Positions 35,380 to 44,713 of a stretch of 64,000 nucleotides of DNA are shown here, in pieces; the stretch's first letter is position 1, and every line of letters begins with the position of its first letter. A program made the position numbers and the translations under genes. The notes beneath the pieces are model-generated. The model ran no database searches and had not been told where the DNA came from. It saw only the letters and a list, made by a program, of their open reading frames with translations. The stretch spans positions 1-64,000 of the forward strand of contig CAYYIP010000006.1 of assembly GCA_964472015.1 (NCBI GenBank), written 5' to 3'. Origin of the DNA: JAAYTD01 sp964472015 (GTDB taxonomy: Bacteria; Bacteroidota; Ignavibacteria; Kapaibacteriales; UBA2268).

Positions 35380-36408
35380 TTATATTTTTTTATATTGTAA
35401 AGCACGTGCTACAAGTATTTCGCATAAATCTGCAAAATCAACACCTAATTGTTTAGCTGCCATTGGAACTAAACTTGTAGAACAAAATCCTGGTATTGTA
35501 TTAACTTCTAAACAATATGGTTGGCCGTCTTTATCAAGAATAAAATCTACTCTTGCTACATTTGAGCACCCTAATGCATTATAAGCAGACACTGCCATAT
35601 TTTGTATGAAGTTTTCAATATCACTTGAGAGTTCAGCTGGACATATATATTTTGTATGTCCTTTTGAATATTTATGTTTATAATCATAAAATTCTTCATT
35701 AGGAACAATTTCTATTATAGGAAGGGTTTTTCCATCAATAATACCAACAGTAATTTCTCGTCCTTCAATATAACGTTCAGCTATAATATTTGAGGAATAT
35801 TTAGCTGCTTTATTTATTGCAGCTGAAAGATCTTCAAAAGTTGAATCTTTTACTATTGTTAATCCTATTGTTGAGCCCGAATCAGCAGGTTTTATAACAA
35901 TATTTTTTCCTAATATTTTTCGTAATTGTAAAAGAAAATCTTCATCTTCTGCATCAGATGGATGTAATAAATCCCAAGCAGGTGTTATAATACGATTTGC
36001 TACAAATATATTTTTACTTGTTATTTTATCCATAGCAATAGCACTTGCTTGTAGACCACTACCAGTATATGGGATACCTCTTAAATTCAATAAAGATTGA
36101 ATAGTTCCATCTTCTCCATATTTACCATGTAATACCAAGAATGCACATTGTACACCGTCAAATAAATTTGATGCAACACAATCAATTATATTTTTAGGAT
36201 TAAATTGAGCTAATTCTTCAATAGTTGAATATTGTTCTATATTACTTGTTAATAATTCTGCTTTTCGTTCTATATCTGCACCTAATGCAGGATCAATAGG
36301 AATCACTTCATGTCCCTTAGAACGCAAAGCTTCTATAACTGCACGTCCACCTGCAATAGATACATTACGTTCTGTAGATATTCCACCATAAATAACTGCT
36401 ATTTTCAT
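35380..36408 (-). CDS. ddl: D-alanine--D-alanine ligase
   Basis: 342 residues of the ATP-grasp family; it makes the D-Ala-D-Ala dipeptide of peptidoglycan. Evidence: the N-terminal IAVIYGGISTERNVS, FLVLHGKYGEDGTIQ, PYTGSGLQASAIAMDK, the ATP-grasp lysine in NIVIKPADSGSTIGL, and the metal-binding LEVNTIPGFCSTSLVPMAAKQLG. Alongside many Ddl enzymes, EVNT-PG-TS is EVNTIPGFCSTS here. The gene starts 20 bp downstream of dnaJ, which suggests one transcript, although the functions are unrelated. Its presence implies a normal cell wall. Confidence 0.96.
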   Translation of the reverse strand: MKIAVIYGGISTERNVSIAGGRAVIEALRSKGHEVIPIDPALGADIERKAELLTSNIEQYSTIEELAQFNPKNIIDCVASNLFDGVQCAFLVLHGKYGEDGTIQSLLNLRGIPYTGSGLQASAIAMDKITSKNIFVANRIITPAWDLLHPSDAEDEDFLLQLRKILGKNIVIKPADSGSTIGLTIVKDSTFEDLSAAINKAAKYSSNIIAERYIEGREITVGIIDGKTLPIIEIVPNEEFYDYKHKYSKGHTKYICPAELSSDIENFIQNMAVSAYNALGCSNVARVDFILDKDGQPYCLEVNTIPGFCSTSLVPMAAKQLGVDFADLCEILVARALQYKKI

Positions 36409-36428
36409 TATTTAATATCTTTTTTAGT

Positions 36429-37565
36429 TTAATTTTTTCCAAAAAAACTTTTACTTTTTTTTGTAATATTTGGTGATAAAAAGTTTTCTTGTGTACTTAG
36501 TTCTGTTATTATATTTTTTTCTTTTTGTGATATTTTTTTAGGAATTACAAGATTTAACAATATGATAAAATCGCCACGTTTATTAGAATTTAAATATTGT
36601 ATTCCTTTATTTGATAATTTTATTGTATCATTTGGTTGACTTCCTGTTGGTATTTTTACTTTCTCTATTCCATCCAATGTTTTTATTTCAACTTCACCAC
36701 CTAATACTAAATTTGGGAATGTCAAATTTAGTGTATAAAGTATATTATTATTTAAACGTTTTAATGTTAAATGTGGTAACTCTTGAATAATTACTAATAA
36801 ATCGCCAGTTTCACCATCATTACGTCCAATATTACCTTTGTTTCTTATTGTAATATAATTATTTTCTTCAACACCACCTGGTATAGTAATTTTAACTGTA
36901 TCTTCAAAAGGTATGCGACCATCACCATTACATATAGGACATTTTTCTTTTATTATACTTCCTGTACCTTGACAATTATTACAAGGTTGTATATTAACAA
37001 ATTGACCAAACATAGAACGTGAAACTTGTCTAACTTCGCCGGCTCCAGAACAAACAGGACATTCGATTTTATTTCCATTTTTAGCGCCGGTTCCATGGCA
37101 ATTTTTACATTCTACTAAACGTTTTATTTTTATTGTTTTTTCTGTTCCAAATGCTATTTCTTCAATTGTTAATGGCATTTTTATTTTGATATCACTACCT
37201 CGTTCTCTATAAACTTTTCGCCTTGATGAGTTATTTCGTCTACTCCCACCAAAAAAATCATCAAAAATTGAACCACCAAAAATATCCCCGAAGTGAGAGA
37301 ATATATCACTAATATTAGAAAAATCAGAATAATCACCACCTCGTAATCCTTCATGTCCATACCTGTCATATCTTTGACGTTTTTCTTGATTGCTTAAAAC
37401 TTCATAAGCTTCACTAGCTTCTTTAAATTTATCTTCTGCATCTTTATCATTTGGATTTCTATCAGGATGATATTTTAATGCTAATTTTCTATAAGCAGAT
37501 TTAACTTCTTCTTGTGTCGATGTTTTTGATACGTCAAGTATTTCGTAATAATCTCGTTTTACCAT
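36429..37565 (-). CDS. dnaJ: Chaperone DnaJ
   Basis: 378 residues in standard order. J domain (1-70) with YHPDRNP, a Gly/Phe-rich segment near 75-115 (GDIFGGSIFDDFFGG), four CxxCxGxG zinc modules between about 145 and 210 (CKNCHGTG, CPVCSGAG, CNNCQGTG, CPICNGDG), then the client-binding C-terminal domains. It stimulates DnaK, whose gene is not here. grpE lies 60 bp upstream on the same strand, so both co-chaperones are expressed together. The G/F region has lost most of its usual repeats but is intact. Confidence 0.97.
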   Translation of the reverse strand: MVKRDYYEILDVSKTSTQEEVKSAYRKLALKYHPDRNPNDKDAEDKFKEASEAYEVLSNQEKRQRYDRYGHEGLRGGDYSDFSNISDIFSHFGDIFGGSIFDDFFGGSRRNNSSRRKVYRERGSDIKIKMPLTIEEIAFGTEKTIKIKRLVECKNCHGTGAKNGNKIECPVCSGAGEVRQVSRSMFGQFVNIQPCNNCQGTGSIIKEKCPICNGDGRIPFEDTVKITIPGGVEENNYITIRNKGNIGRNDGETGDLLVIIQELPHLTLKRLNNNILYTLNLTFPNLVLGGEVEIKTLDGIEKVKIPTGSQPNDTIKLSNKGIQYLNSNKRGDFIILLNLVIPKKISQKEKNIITELSTQENFLSPNITKKSKSFFGKN

Positions 37566-37625
37566 TATTATTTTATTTTTTATCGTATTTTTTATTATAA
37601 ATTAGTTATTATAATTATAAAATGA

Positions 37626-38183
37626 TTATTTAATACCAGTTGAAGTTGAAACTTTTGCGTAACGCAAAACTTTTTCTTTATAAGTATATCCTGTTTGTAG
37701 AATATTTACTATTTTATTTTCTTCAAAATCAGACGGTTGTCGTAATATTGCTTCATGTAAATCAACATTAAAGTCATCACCTGGTTTTACTTCAATTTGT
37801 TTTACTCCTTCAAGTTCGAATAATTTTAATGTTTTTTGGTATATCATTTCAATTCCTTTTTGTAGTGCTATTATGTCATTTGTACTTGCTGATGATTCTT
37901 TTGCATTTGATATATCATCTAATAAAATTAAGAATTTTGATATTAAAATCATATTACTATATTCTATTAAATCATTTTTTTCTTTTTCTGTTCTCTTTTT
38001 GAAGTTTTCAAATTCTGCAACTTGACGTTTTAATTGTTCTTCTATATCATTTTTTTCTTTTTCTAATTTTTCTAAGTTATAATCTAAATCTTTTGTGTTT
38101 TCAATTTCTTTTAATTGATCTAATTGAATATTTTTTTCTTCTTTTTTAGAATTTATTTGAGTTTTATTCTTTACCATTTTCAT
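37626..38183 (-). CDS. grpE: Nucleotide exchange factor GrpE
   Basis: 185 residues. The long N-terminal coiled coil (about 25-90; QVAEFENFKKRTEKEK) and the compact beta domain (125-185; PGDDFNVDLHEAI, GYTYKEKVLRYAKVSTSTG) match GrpE. It releases ADP from DnaK. Two ATGs six bases apart (38183 and 38177) are possible starts; GATGAGA upstream fits either. The 237-bp spacer towards atpC contains a large hairpin, so the heat-shock pair is a separate unit from the ATP synthase genes. Confidence 0.95.
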   Translation of the reverse strand: MKMVKNKTQINSKKEEKNIQLDQLKEIENTKDLDYNLEKLEKEKNDIEEQLKRQVAEFENFKKRTEKEKNDLIEYSNMILISKFLILLDDISNAKESSASTNDIIALQKGIEMIYQKTLKLFELEGVKQIEVKPGDDFNVDLHEAILRQPSDFEENKIVNILQTGYTYKEKVLRYAKVSTSTGIK

Positions 38184-38330
38184 AAATTTTTCTCATCTTA
38201 TTTAGTTTTTAATAATATTTTTTTGTTGTAAATAATATATAATTATAAAAGTTAATAAAAATTATGTTATTTATATATAAATATATTTAAACTTAAAATT
38301 TAAAAGATACAAAAATACAAATATACAAAA

Positions 38331-38397
38331 TAATATATAATTATAAAAATTATTGTAAAATATAATAGTTTACAATAATTTTTATAATTATATATTA
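38331..38397 (-). terminator. Very long AT-only hairpin after atpC
   Basis: Two perfectly complementary 29-bp arms, 38331-38359 and 38369-38397, with a 9-nt loop, starting 24 bp after the atpC stop. Only four G-C pairs are involved in total. It probably ends the atpG-atpD-atpC message or protects its 3' end. Confidence 0.65.
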
Positions 38398-38420
38398 AAT
38401 TAGCAAATTAAATATTTAAT

Positions 38421-38690
38421 TTATATTTTTTTTATTTCTTCGGATAGTATTGTAATTTTATTATTCAACACTTCGACTATTCCAGACATTATATAAAAAT
38501 TAAAGTATTTATTATTTTCATCTATAAAAATTATATTTCCTCTTTCAATAGTAGATATAATCGGAGCATGATTATACAATACTTGAAAAGGTGCTTTTGT
38601 TCCCGGTATTGTTACTTTTATTATTTTTCCCTTATATAATTCTTCTACAGGAGTAACTATAACTAGTTTTAATAATTTATTAGATTGCAT
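38421..38690 (-). CDS. atpC: F1 ATP synthase epsilon subunit, short form
   Basis: 89 residues, only the beta-sandwich domain (KLVIVTPVEELYKGK, LYNHAPIISTIERG). The C-terminal helical hairpin, which in longer homologues inhibits ATP hydrolysis and brings the length to about 130-140, is absent. This short version is common in Bacteroidota and Chlorobi, so it is not a truncation artefact. It follows atpD by 24 bp and would sit on the central stalk with the gamma subunit. Regulation by epsilon extension is not possible here. Confidence 0.92.
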   Translation of the reverse strand: MQSNKLLKLVIVTPVEELYKGKIIKVTIPGTKAPFQVLYNHAPIISTIERGNIIFIDENNKYFNFYIMSGIVEVLNNKITILSEEIKKI

Positions 38691-38714
38691 ATGTATTTCT
38701 ATATAACTTTATAA

Positions 38715-40136
38715 TTAAATTTTGCCATTTTTAAATCTATCTATCACTTCTTCTATATCACCTGCATAACTGAAAAAATCTTCTGATATTTCATCACATT
38801 CTCCTGAAAGGATAGCATTAAATCCTTCAATAGTATTTTCTATTTTACAATATCTTCCTTCACGACCTGTAAATTTTTCTGCAACATGAAATGGTTGAGA
38901 GAAAAACTTTTGAATTTTTCTTGCACGAGATACTGCTAGTTTATCAGAATCAGAAAGTTCATCTATTCCTAATATATTAATTATATCTTGTAATTCTTTA
39001 TAATGTTGTAATAAATTTACACATTCTCTTGCTACATTATAATGTCGTTCACCTAATATTAAAGGGTCCATTATTCTAGAACTAGATTCTAAAGGATCAA
39101 CAGCAGGATATATACCTAATTCAGATATTTGTCTTGATAATACTGTTTTTGCATCTAAATGTGTAAATGTGTTTGCAGGTGCAGGATCTGTCAAATCGTC
39201 CGCAGGTACATAAACAGCCTGTACTGAAGTAATAGACCCTTTTTTGGTAGAAGCTATACGTTCTTCTAAAGCACCTAATTCTGTGGCTAATGTTGGCTGA
39301 TAACCAACTGCAGATGGCATACGACCAAGTAATGCCGATACTTCTGAACCTGCTTGAATAAATCTAAATATATTGTCTATAAATAGCAGCATATCTCTAC
39401 CTTCTATATCTCTAAAATACTCTGCTATTGTTAAAGCTGATAGTGCAACCCTTGAACGTGCACCAGGTGGTTCATTCATTTGTCCAAATATTAGTGCTGT
39501 CTTATCTATTACTCCTGATTCTTGCATTTCAAGATATAAATCATTTCCTTCTCTTGAACGTTCACCTACGCCTGCAAAACAAGAATAACCACCGTGATGT
39601 TTTGCAATATTATGAATTAATTCTTGAATAATCACAGTTTTCCCAACACCTGCACCACCAAAAAGTCCTGTCTTTCCACCTTTTGTAAATGGTTGTATTA
39701 AATCAATTACTTTTATACCGGTTTCAAACATATCTTTTGTTGTGATAAGTGATGAAAATTCAGGTGCTTGTTTATGTATAGAAGATTTTTTTTCCGTTTT
39801 AATTTCACCTTTACCGTCAATAGGATCGCCTGTAATATTTATCATACGACCTAACACTTCTGGACCAACAGGTATAGAAATAGTTTCCCCCGTATTTATA
39901 ACTTCCATACCACGAATAAGACCATCGGTTGAATCCATTGCAACAGTACGAACTCTGTCTTCACCTAAATGCTGTTGTACTTCACATACTAAAGTTTTTT
40001 CTATTCCTTCATTATTTTTTGTTTTTATATGTAAAGCATTAAAAACAGCAGGGACTTGACCTGTAGGGAATTCAACGTCAATTACAGGTCCAATAATTTG
40101 AATTATATGTCCAATATTATCTTGTTGATTTTGCAT
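38715..40136 (-). CDS. atpD: F1 ATP synthase beta subunit
   Basis: 473 residues, full length. Catalytic subunit with P-loop GGAGVGKTV (160-168), the GERSREGNDL block with the catalytic glutamate, the DELSEED-like region replaced by DELSDSD (near 395), and MPSAVGYQPTLATELG. GC content looks higher than neighbouring genes because of strong conservation. It lies between atpG and atpC on one strand. The alpha subunit, delta and Fo genes are not in the window, so the complex is encoded at more than one locus. Confidence 0.98.
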   Translation of the reverse strand: MQNQQDNIGHIIQIIGPVIDVEFPTGQVPAVFNALHIKTKNNEGIEKTLVCEVQQHLGEDRVRTVAMDSTDGLIRGMEVINTGETISIPVGPEVLGRMINITGDPIDGKGEIKTEKKSSIHKQAPEFSSLITTKDMFETGIKVIDLIQPFTKGGKTGLFGGAGVGKTVIIQELIHNIAKHHGGYSCFAGVGERSREGNDLYLEMQESGVIDKTALIFGQMNEPPGARSRVALSALTIAEYFRDIEGRDMLLFIDNIFRFIQAGSEVSALLGRMPSAVGYQPTLATELGALEERIASTKKGSITSVQAVYVPADDLTDPAPANTFTHLDAKTVLSRQISELGIYPAVDPLESSSRIMDPLILGERHYNVARECVNLLQHYKELQDIINILGIDELSDSDKLAVSRARKIQKFFSQPFHVAEKFTGREGRYCKIENTIEGFNAILSGECDEISEDFFSYAGDIEEVIDRFKNGKI

Positions 40137-40177
40137 AATTTATATATTATATTATTTTATTAAAAAAAATTTCTAAT

Positions 40178-41065
40178 TTATGATGTAACTCCGCTAACAA
40201 TTTCAAGCATTTCTGTTGTAATTGCATTTTGACGTGCATTGTTAAATTGTAATTCTAACTCTTTTATTAAATCGTTTGCATTTTGTGTTGCTTTATCCAT
40301 TGCTAATAAACGTGCAGATTGTTCTGCAGCATTGGATTCTAATAAAGAGTTCCAAATAGTTAGATTAAAATATTGATTAATTAAAGCATCAATAATGATA
40401 TTATTATTTGGTTCAAAAATATAATCTATTTGTTTTATTTTTATTTGTTGTTGTTTATTTTCAATATTTAATGGTAATAATTGTAAATGTGTTGGTTCTT
40501 GTTTTATTGGATTTACTAAACGGTTATAAAATATTTCAACTTTATCTATTTTTTTATTTAAGAAATCATTTATTATTAATTCATGATTTTTTGTTACTAT
40601 ATTATAATCAAGCGGTTGAAAAGCACTACTAAACGAATATAATATATTATAATTATTTTTATTTTTAGTATAATGTTCAATTGTTTTATTACCTATCAAA
40701 ATTAACTTTGGCGATATTGCAAGAGGATATTTTTCAATGAAAGTCGTTGTTAAATAATTATCTACTGCTTTAAATAAGTTGTTGTTAAATGCACCACAAA
40801 GTCCTTTATCGCCTCCAATTATCAATATAACGATATTTTTATTAAATTCTGAATTTGATGTTAGTAAAGGATTATAATATGTTTTATCTGTATTTGTGAT
40901 GGTTACCAGCATATTTTCTATTTTATCAAAAAAAAGGCGTGATGTCTCTATTAATTTTTGAGCTTTTCTGACTTTTACCGAAGAAACCATTTTCATAGCT
41001 GAGGTAATTTTTTCAATATTTTTTACACTTAAAATACGATTTCTTATATCTCTTAATGTTGGCAT
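40178..41065 (-). CDS. atpG: F1 ATP synthase gamma subunit
   Basis: 295 residues. The N-terminal LRDIRNRILSVKNIEKITSAMK and the C-terminal NARQNAITTEMLEIVSG helices form the rotating coiled-coil shaft; GGDKGLCGAFNNN is the central signature. It heads the atpG-atpD-atpC unit: 41 bp to atpD. It diverges from a response regulator gene across a 287-bp spacer. In many Bacteroidota atpG ends the separate atpBEFHA cluster and atpDC stands apart, so joining gamma to beta and epsilon is a small rearrangement. Confidence 0.97.
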   Translation of the reverse strand: MPTLRDIRNRILSVKNIEKITSAMKMVSSVKVRKAQKLIETSRLFFDKIENMLVTITNTDKTYYNPLLTSNSEFNKNIVILIIGGDKGLCGAFNNNLFKAVDNYLTTTFIEKYPLAISPKLILIGNKTIEHYTKNKNNYNILYSFSSAFQPLDYNIVTKNHELIINDFLNKKIDKVEIFYNRLVNPIKQEPTHLQLLPLNIENKQQQIKIKQIDYIFEPNNNIIIDALINQYFNLTIWNSLLESNAAEQSARLLAMDKATQNANDLIKELELQFNNARQNAITTEMLEIVSGVTS

Positions 41066-41242
41066 AATTAAAAAGGATAAATAAGTTATTTTTGAATTAT
41101 TAATTTAAAACTATAATTATATATACTTAATATTCTAAAAATAGTTTTATTTATTAAAAAATAATTTTAGATATTATTACAAAATTAAAAAAAAAAATAA
41201 TAAGTATAATAATATTTTTAGTAAAATTAATTTTTTTTTTAG

Positions 41243-41250
41243 TATATTTG
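41243..41250 (+). promoter_or_regulatory. TAnnTTTG promoter-like box upstream of the response regulator
   Basis: TATATTTG after a T10 run, about 100 bp before the ATG. Fits the Bacteroidota -7 consensus. No -33 element is clear. Confidence 0.4.
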
Positions 41251-41352
41251 TTTATAAAATATAAAGTAAAATAAATTACTAAATTAAAGAATTGAAAAAA
41301 TATTTTTTAATTTAATTTTTTCATTATACAACATAAATAATGAGGAGGCAAG

Positions 41353-41982
41353 ATGGTAAACATAATTATTGTTGATGACCATGCAGTAGTGCGCAAAGGG
41401 TTAATTCAAATAATAGAAGAAAACTTAAGTTTTTATCAAATTGATGAAGCAAGTTCAGGTGATGAACTTATTGAAAAAGCTAAAAAACAAAAGTATGATA
41501 TTGTTGTTTTAGATATATCAATGCCTGGTAAAGATGGACTTGATACTATAAAAGAATTAAAACATATTGCGCCTGATACTCCTGTTTTAGCATTTTCTAT
41601 GTATCCTGAAGAACAATATGCGGTACGTTTATTAAAAGCAGGTGCTTCTGGATATTTAAATAAAGAATGTTCTCCAAATGAATTTTTGGAGGCTATCGAT
41701 AGAATTGCTAAGGGGCTAAAATATGTTTCACCACAATTAGGTGAGATTCTTATTAATAATTTAGAAACGGGCGAAGCACCGTTACATGAAGTACTTTCTG
41801 ATAGAGAATTTCAAGTAATGTGTATGTTAGCTAAAGGAAAAACGCCAACAATGATAGCGGAAGACCTTGGGTTAAGTATAAATACAGTAAGTACTTATAG
41901 AATGCGTATTCTTGAAAAACTTAGATTAAATAATACTGCTGAACTAGCGCATTATGCTATTAAAAATCGTTTAGTTGAATAA
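41353..41982 (+). CDS. Response regulator, NarL/FixJ family
   Basis: 209 residues. Receiver domain 1-120 with the acidic pair at 8-9, phospho-acceptor Asp54 (VVLDISMPG), the Ser in AFSMY, and Lys in GYLNKE. A LuxR-type HTH occupies about 143-205 (LSDREFQVMCMLAKGKT, GLSINTVSTYRMRILEKL). It should activate or repress genes when phosphorylated by a histidine kinase, which is not encoded nearby, so this is an orphan regulator. GAGGAGG eight bases before the ATG is the strongest ribosome binding site in the window, which suggests high translation. Confidence 0.94.
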   Translation: MVNIIIVDDHAVVRKGLIQIIEENLSFYQIDEASSGDELIEKAKKQKYDIVVLDISMPGKDGLDTIKELKHIAPDTPVLAFSMYPEEQYAVRLLKAGASGYLNKECSPNEFLEAIDRIAKGLKYVSPQLGEILINNLETGEAPLHEVLSDREFQVMCMLAKGKTPTMIAEDLGLSINTVSTYRMRILEKLRLNNTAELAHYAIKNRLVE

Positions 41983-42020
41983 AAGATAATTTAACTATTA
42001 GAAAAGTAAAAATATTATTT

Positions 42021-42069
42021 TTATAATTAAGTATATCATTTATATTATTTTTGATATACTTAATTATAA
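42021..42069 (+). terminator. AT-rich hairpin after the response regulator
   Basis: 18-bp perfect arms, 42021-42038 and 42052-42069, around a 13-nt loop. Placed 39 bp after the stop codon and 90 bp before pheT, so it likely separates the two units. Confidence 0.65.
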
Positions 42070-42157
42070 ATTTATGTTTTTGATAGTGTTTTTACTTTGA
42101 ATTAAATATAATAATTATATTATGTTATAATTTATAATTTAATTAATAATTTCTGTT

Positions 42158-44599
42158 ATGAAAATATCATATAAATGGTTGAAAAACTATATTGATTTTG
42201 ATTATACAATAGAAGAACTTGTTAATATATTAACAATGCTTGGGATCGAAGTTGAGTCTTATGAAATTCTTAAAGATAAATATAATGGTTTTTATGTAGG
42301 ATATGTAAAAAATAAAGAAAAACATCCTAAATCTGAAAAACTTTCAATCTGTAAAGTTAATATTAGGAGTGATGTTGAGTTACAAATTGTTTGTGGGGCA
42401 GCTAATGTCGAAACAGGACAAAAAGTTGTATTAGGAACTATTGGAGCAATAATTCCTATTAGTGGAATAAAGTTGGAAAAACGTAATATCCTTGGATTTT
42501 ATTCCGAAGGTATGATTTGTAGTCAAAACGAATTAGAGTTAGGAGATAATAAAGATGGTATTTGGGTATTGTCGGACGATGCGCCTATTGGAGTTAGTAT
42601 TGTCAAATATTTAAATATTGATGATATTATATTAGACATAAGTTTGACGCCTAATAAATCGGATTGTGCAAGTCATTTAGGAATAGCAAGAGAAATTGCT
42701 GCTTATAAACGTACAAAAATAAAAAAATCAGTAATATCTGATGTAGATTTTTCTAAAGTTAATGTTAGTAGTGAAAATATAAATAATTACATAAAAGTAA
42801 ATATAAATGATAATGAATTATGTCCTCGCTATACGGCAAGAGTAATAAAGAATATAAAAAATGGTGAATCACCGAATTGGCTTAAAAATGAATTATTAAA
42901 AGTTGGAATAAGACCTATAAATAAAGTGGTTGATGTAACAAATTGGGTTCTTATGGATTGTGGTCAACCTTTGCATGCTTTTGATCTAGATAAAGTTGTA
43001 GGTAATAAAATATGTGTAAAAAGAAGTAAAAATAATTATAATTTTATTGCTTTAGATAGGAAAGAGTATAAACTAGATGAAAACATGTTAATGATATGTG
43101 ATGAAGAAAAACCTATAGCGTTGGCAGGTATTATTGGAGGTTTAAATAGTGAAATTTCTAATGATACAATAAATGTAGTTTTAGAATCTGCTTTTTTTAA
43201 TCCTGTTATTATACGTAGGACATCTAAAAAAACAAGTATTTCTACAGATGCTTCTTATAGATTTGAAAGAGGAGTTGATATTGATATTTTACAAAATGCA
43301 TTAGATAAAGCTGCTTATTATATTGCTGAACTTACAGATGGAACTGTTATTAATGATTCAGTAGATATATATCCTAAAGAGTTTAAACCTTTAAATATTG
43401 AATTTGACTTTGATAAGGCTCGTAAAATTATAGGAGCAGTTATTTCGTCTGATGAAATGAAATCTATATTTAATTCTTTAGGTTTTAAGATATTGAAAAC
43501 AAATAAGCAAAAAACTATTGTTGAAATTCCTAACAGAAGAAATGATATTAGATATGAAATAGATTTAGTAGAAGAAGTAGCAAGATTGATAAATTATGAT
43601 AGTATTCAACCAGTATTTACTTCAAATATTGATTTTGATAAAGTTGAACTACCTGCAATTTTAAAACCCTTACCTTTAAGAAATAAAATTAGACATTATT
43701 TAACTACAAATGGATTTATAGAAATATTAACTAATAATATTGTAGAACCTAGTTCAGCAATATTATTTACAGATAAACCTATTACTATTGCAAATCCTTT
43801 AGGTGAAGAAATGTCTGTAATGAGGCCATCAATTATTACACAAATGCTAAAAACTATTTCTTTTAATTTAAATAAAGGGAACAAAGACTTAAAACTTTAT
43901 GAAACAGGTAAAGTATTTTTGTCTTATAATAATATTTCTAATTCATTTATTGATGGGATTGATGAACGTGAACATCTAGTTATTTCACTTGTTGGGAATT
44001 CAAAATTAAGACAATGGGCTGAAAAGGAAAGAAGGTTTGATTTCTTTGATATAAAAGGTGTTGTTGAAGATATGTTTGATTTTTTAAAAGTTAAAAATGT
44101 AAAAATACGACTTTCAGATAATGGAAATAAAATATTTTCTAACAATACAGCGAAGATTACTATAAATAAGCAAAATATAGGTTATATAGGAGATATTGAA
44201 AAAAATATTTTAAAAAAATATAATATTGATGTTCCTGTTTTTTTAGCTTTTGTTGATATGACAAAATTAAGTGATGTTGAATTTATTAATCCTAAGTTTG
44301 AATCTATTTCTTTATATCCTACAATAAGTCGCGATTTAGCATTCTTGATTGATAAAAAATACTTGGCTTTTGAAATTTTAAAAACTATAAAAGAAACTGC
44401 AAGTAATTTATTAAAAAATGTTGATATTTTTGATGTCTATCAAGGTGAAAATATTGATGCTAATAAACGTAGTATTGGATTTTCTTTATTATTTTCTAGT
44501 AATGAACGTACCTTAACAGATACTGAAATTGAAGAAGATATAAATAAAATTATAAATAGTATAGAAAAATTCTATGGTGCTGAATTAAGAAAATCATAG
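42158..44599 (+). CDS. pheT: Phenylalanyl-tRNA synthetase beta subunit
   Basis: 813 residues, full length. Domains in order: N-terminal SYKWLKNYIDFD, the OB-type tRNA-binding domain (about 40-150), the B3/B4 editing domain with NWVLMDCGQPLHAFD (about 265), the B5 domain, the catalytic-like core (about 480-690), and the C-terminal anticodon-binding FDX-ACB domain (about 720-812; YPTISRDLAFLID). It works as an alpha2beta2 tetramer with PheS, which is not in the window, so pheS and pheT are separated here. Functional class II synthetase; catalytic residues lie in PheS. Confidence 0.97.
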   Translation: MKISYKWLKNYIDFDYTIEELVNILTMLGIEVESYEILKDKYNGFYVGYVKNKEKHPKSEKLSICKVNIRSDVELQIVCGAANVETGQKVVLGTIGAIIPISGIKLEKRNILGFYSEGMICSQNELELGDNKDGIWVLSDDAPIGVSIVKYLNIDDIILDISLTPNKSDCASHLGIAREIAAYKRTKIKKSVISDVDFSKVNVSSENINNYIKVNINDNELCPRYTARVIKNIKNGESPNWLKNELLKVGIRPINKVVDVTNWVLMDCGQPLHAFDLDKVVGNKICVKRSKNNYNFIALDRKEYKLDENMLMICDEEKPIALAGIIGGLNSEISNDTINVVLESAFFNPVIIRRTSKKTSISTDASYRFERGVDIDILQNALDKAAYYIAELTDGTVINDSVDIYPKEFKPLNIEFDFDKARKIIGAVISSDEMKSIFNSLGFKILKTNKQKTIVEIPNRRNDIRYEIDLVEEVARLINYDSIQPVFTSNIDFDKVELPAILKPLPLRNKIRHYLTTNGFIEILTNNIVEPSSAILFTDKPITIANPLGEEMSVMRPSIITQMLKTISFNLNKGNKDLKLYETGKVFLSYNNISNSFIDGIDEREHLVISLVGNSKLRQWAEKERRFDFFDIKGVVEDMFDFLKVKNVKIRLSDNGNKIFSNNTAKITINKQNIGYIGDIEKNILKKYNIDVPVFLAFVDMTKLSDVEFINPKFESISLYPTISRDLAFLIDKKYLAFEILKTIKETASNLLKNVDIFDVYQGENIDANKRSIGFSLLFSSNERTLTDTEIEEDINKIINSIEKFYGAELRKS

Positions 44600-44713
44600 T
44601 TTTTTATTTTGATATTTATTGTTGAATAAAATATATTTAATTTTTATAAATTTTTATTTAATTATATTATTAGCTAATTTTTATAAATTTTTTGAGTATA
44701 AAATATTTTTTTA

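Noticed and set aside
39373..40059. Plus-strand frames opposite atpD
   Set aside because: Shadows of the strongly conserved beta subunit; no start signals or family features.
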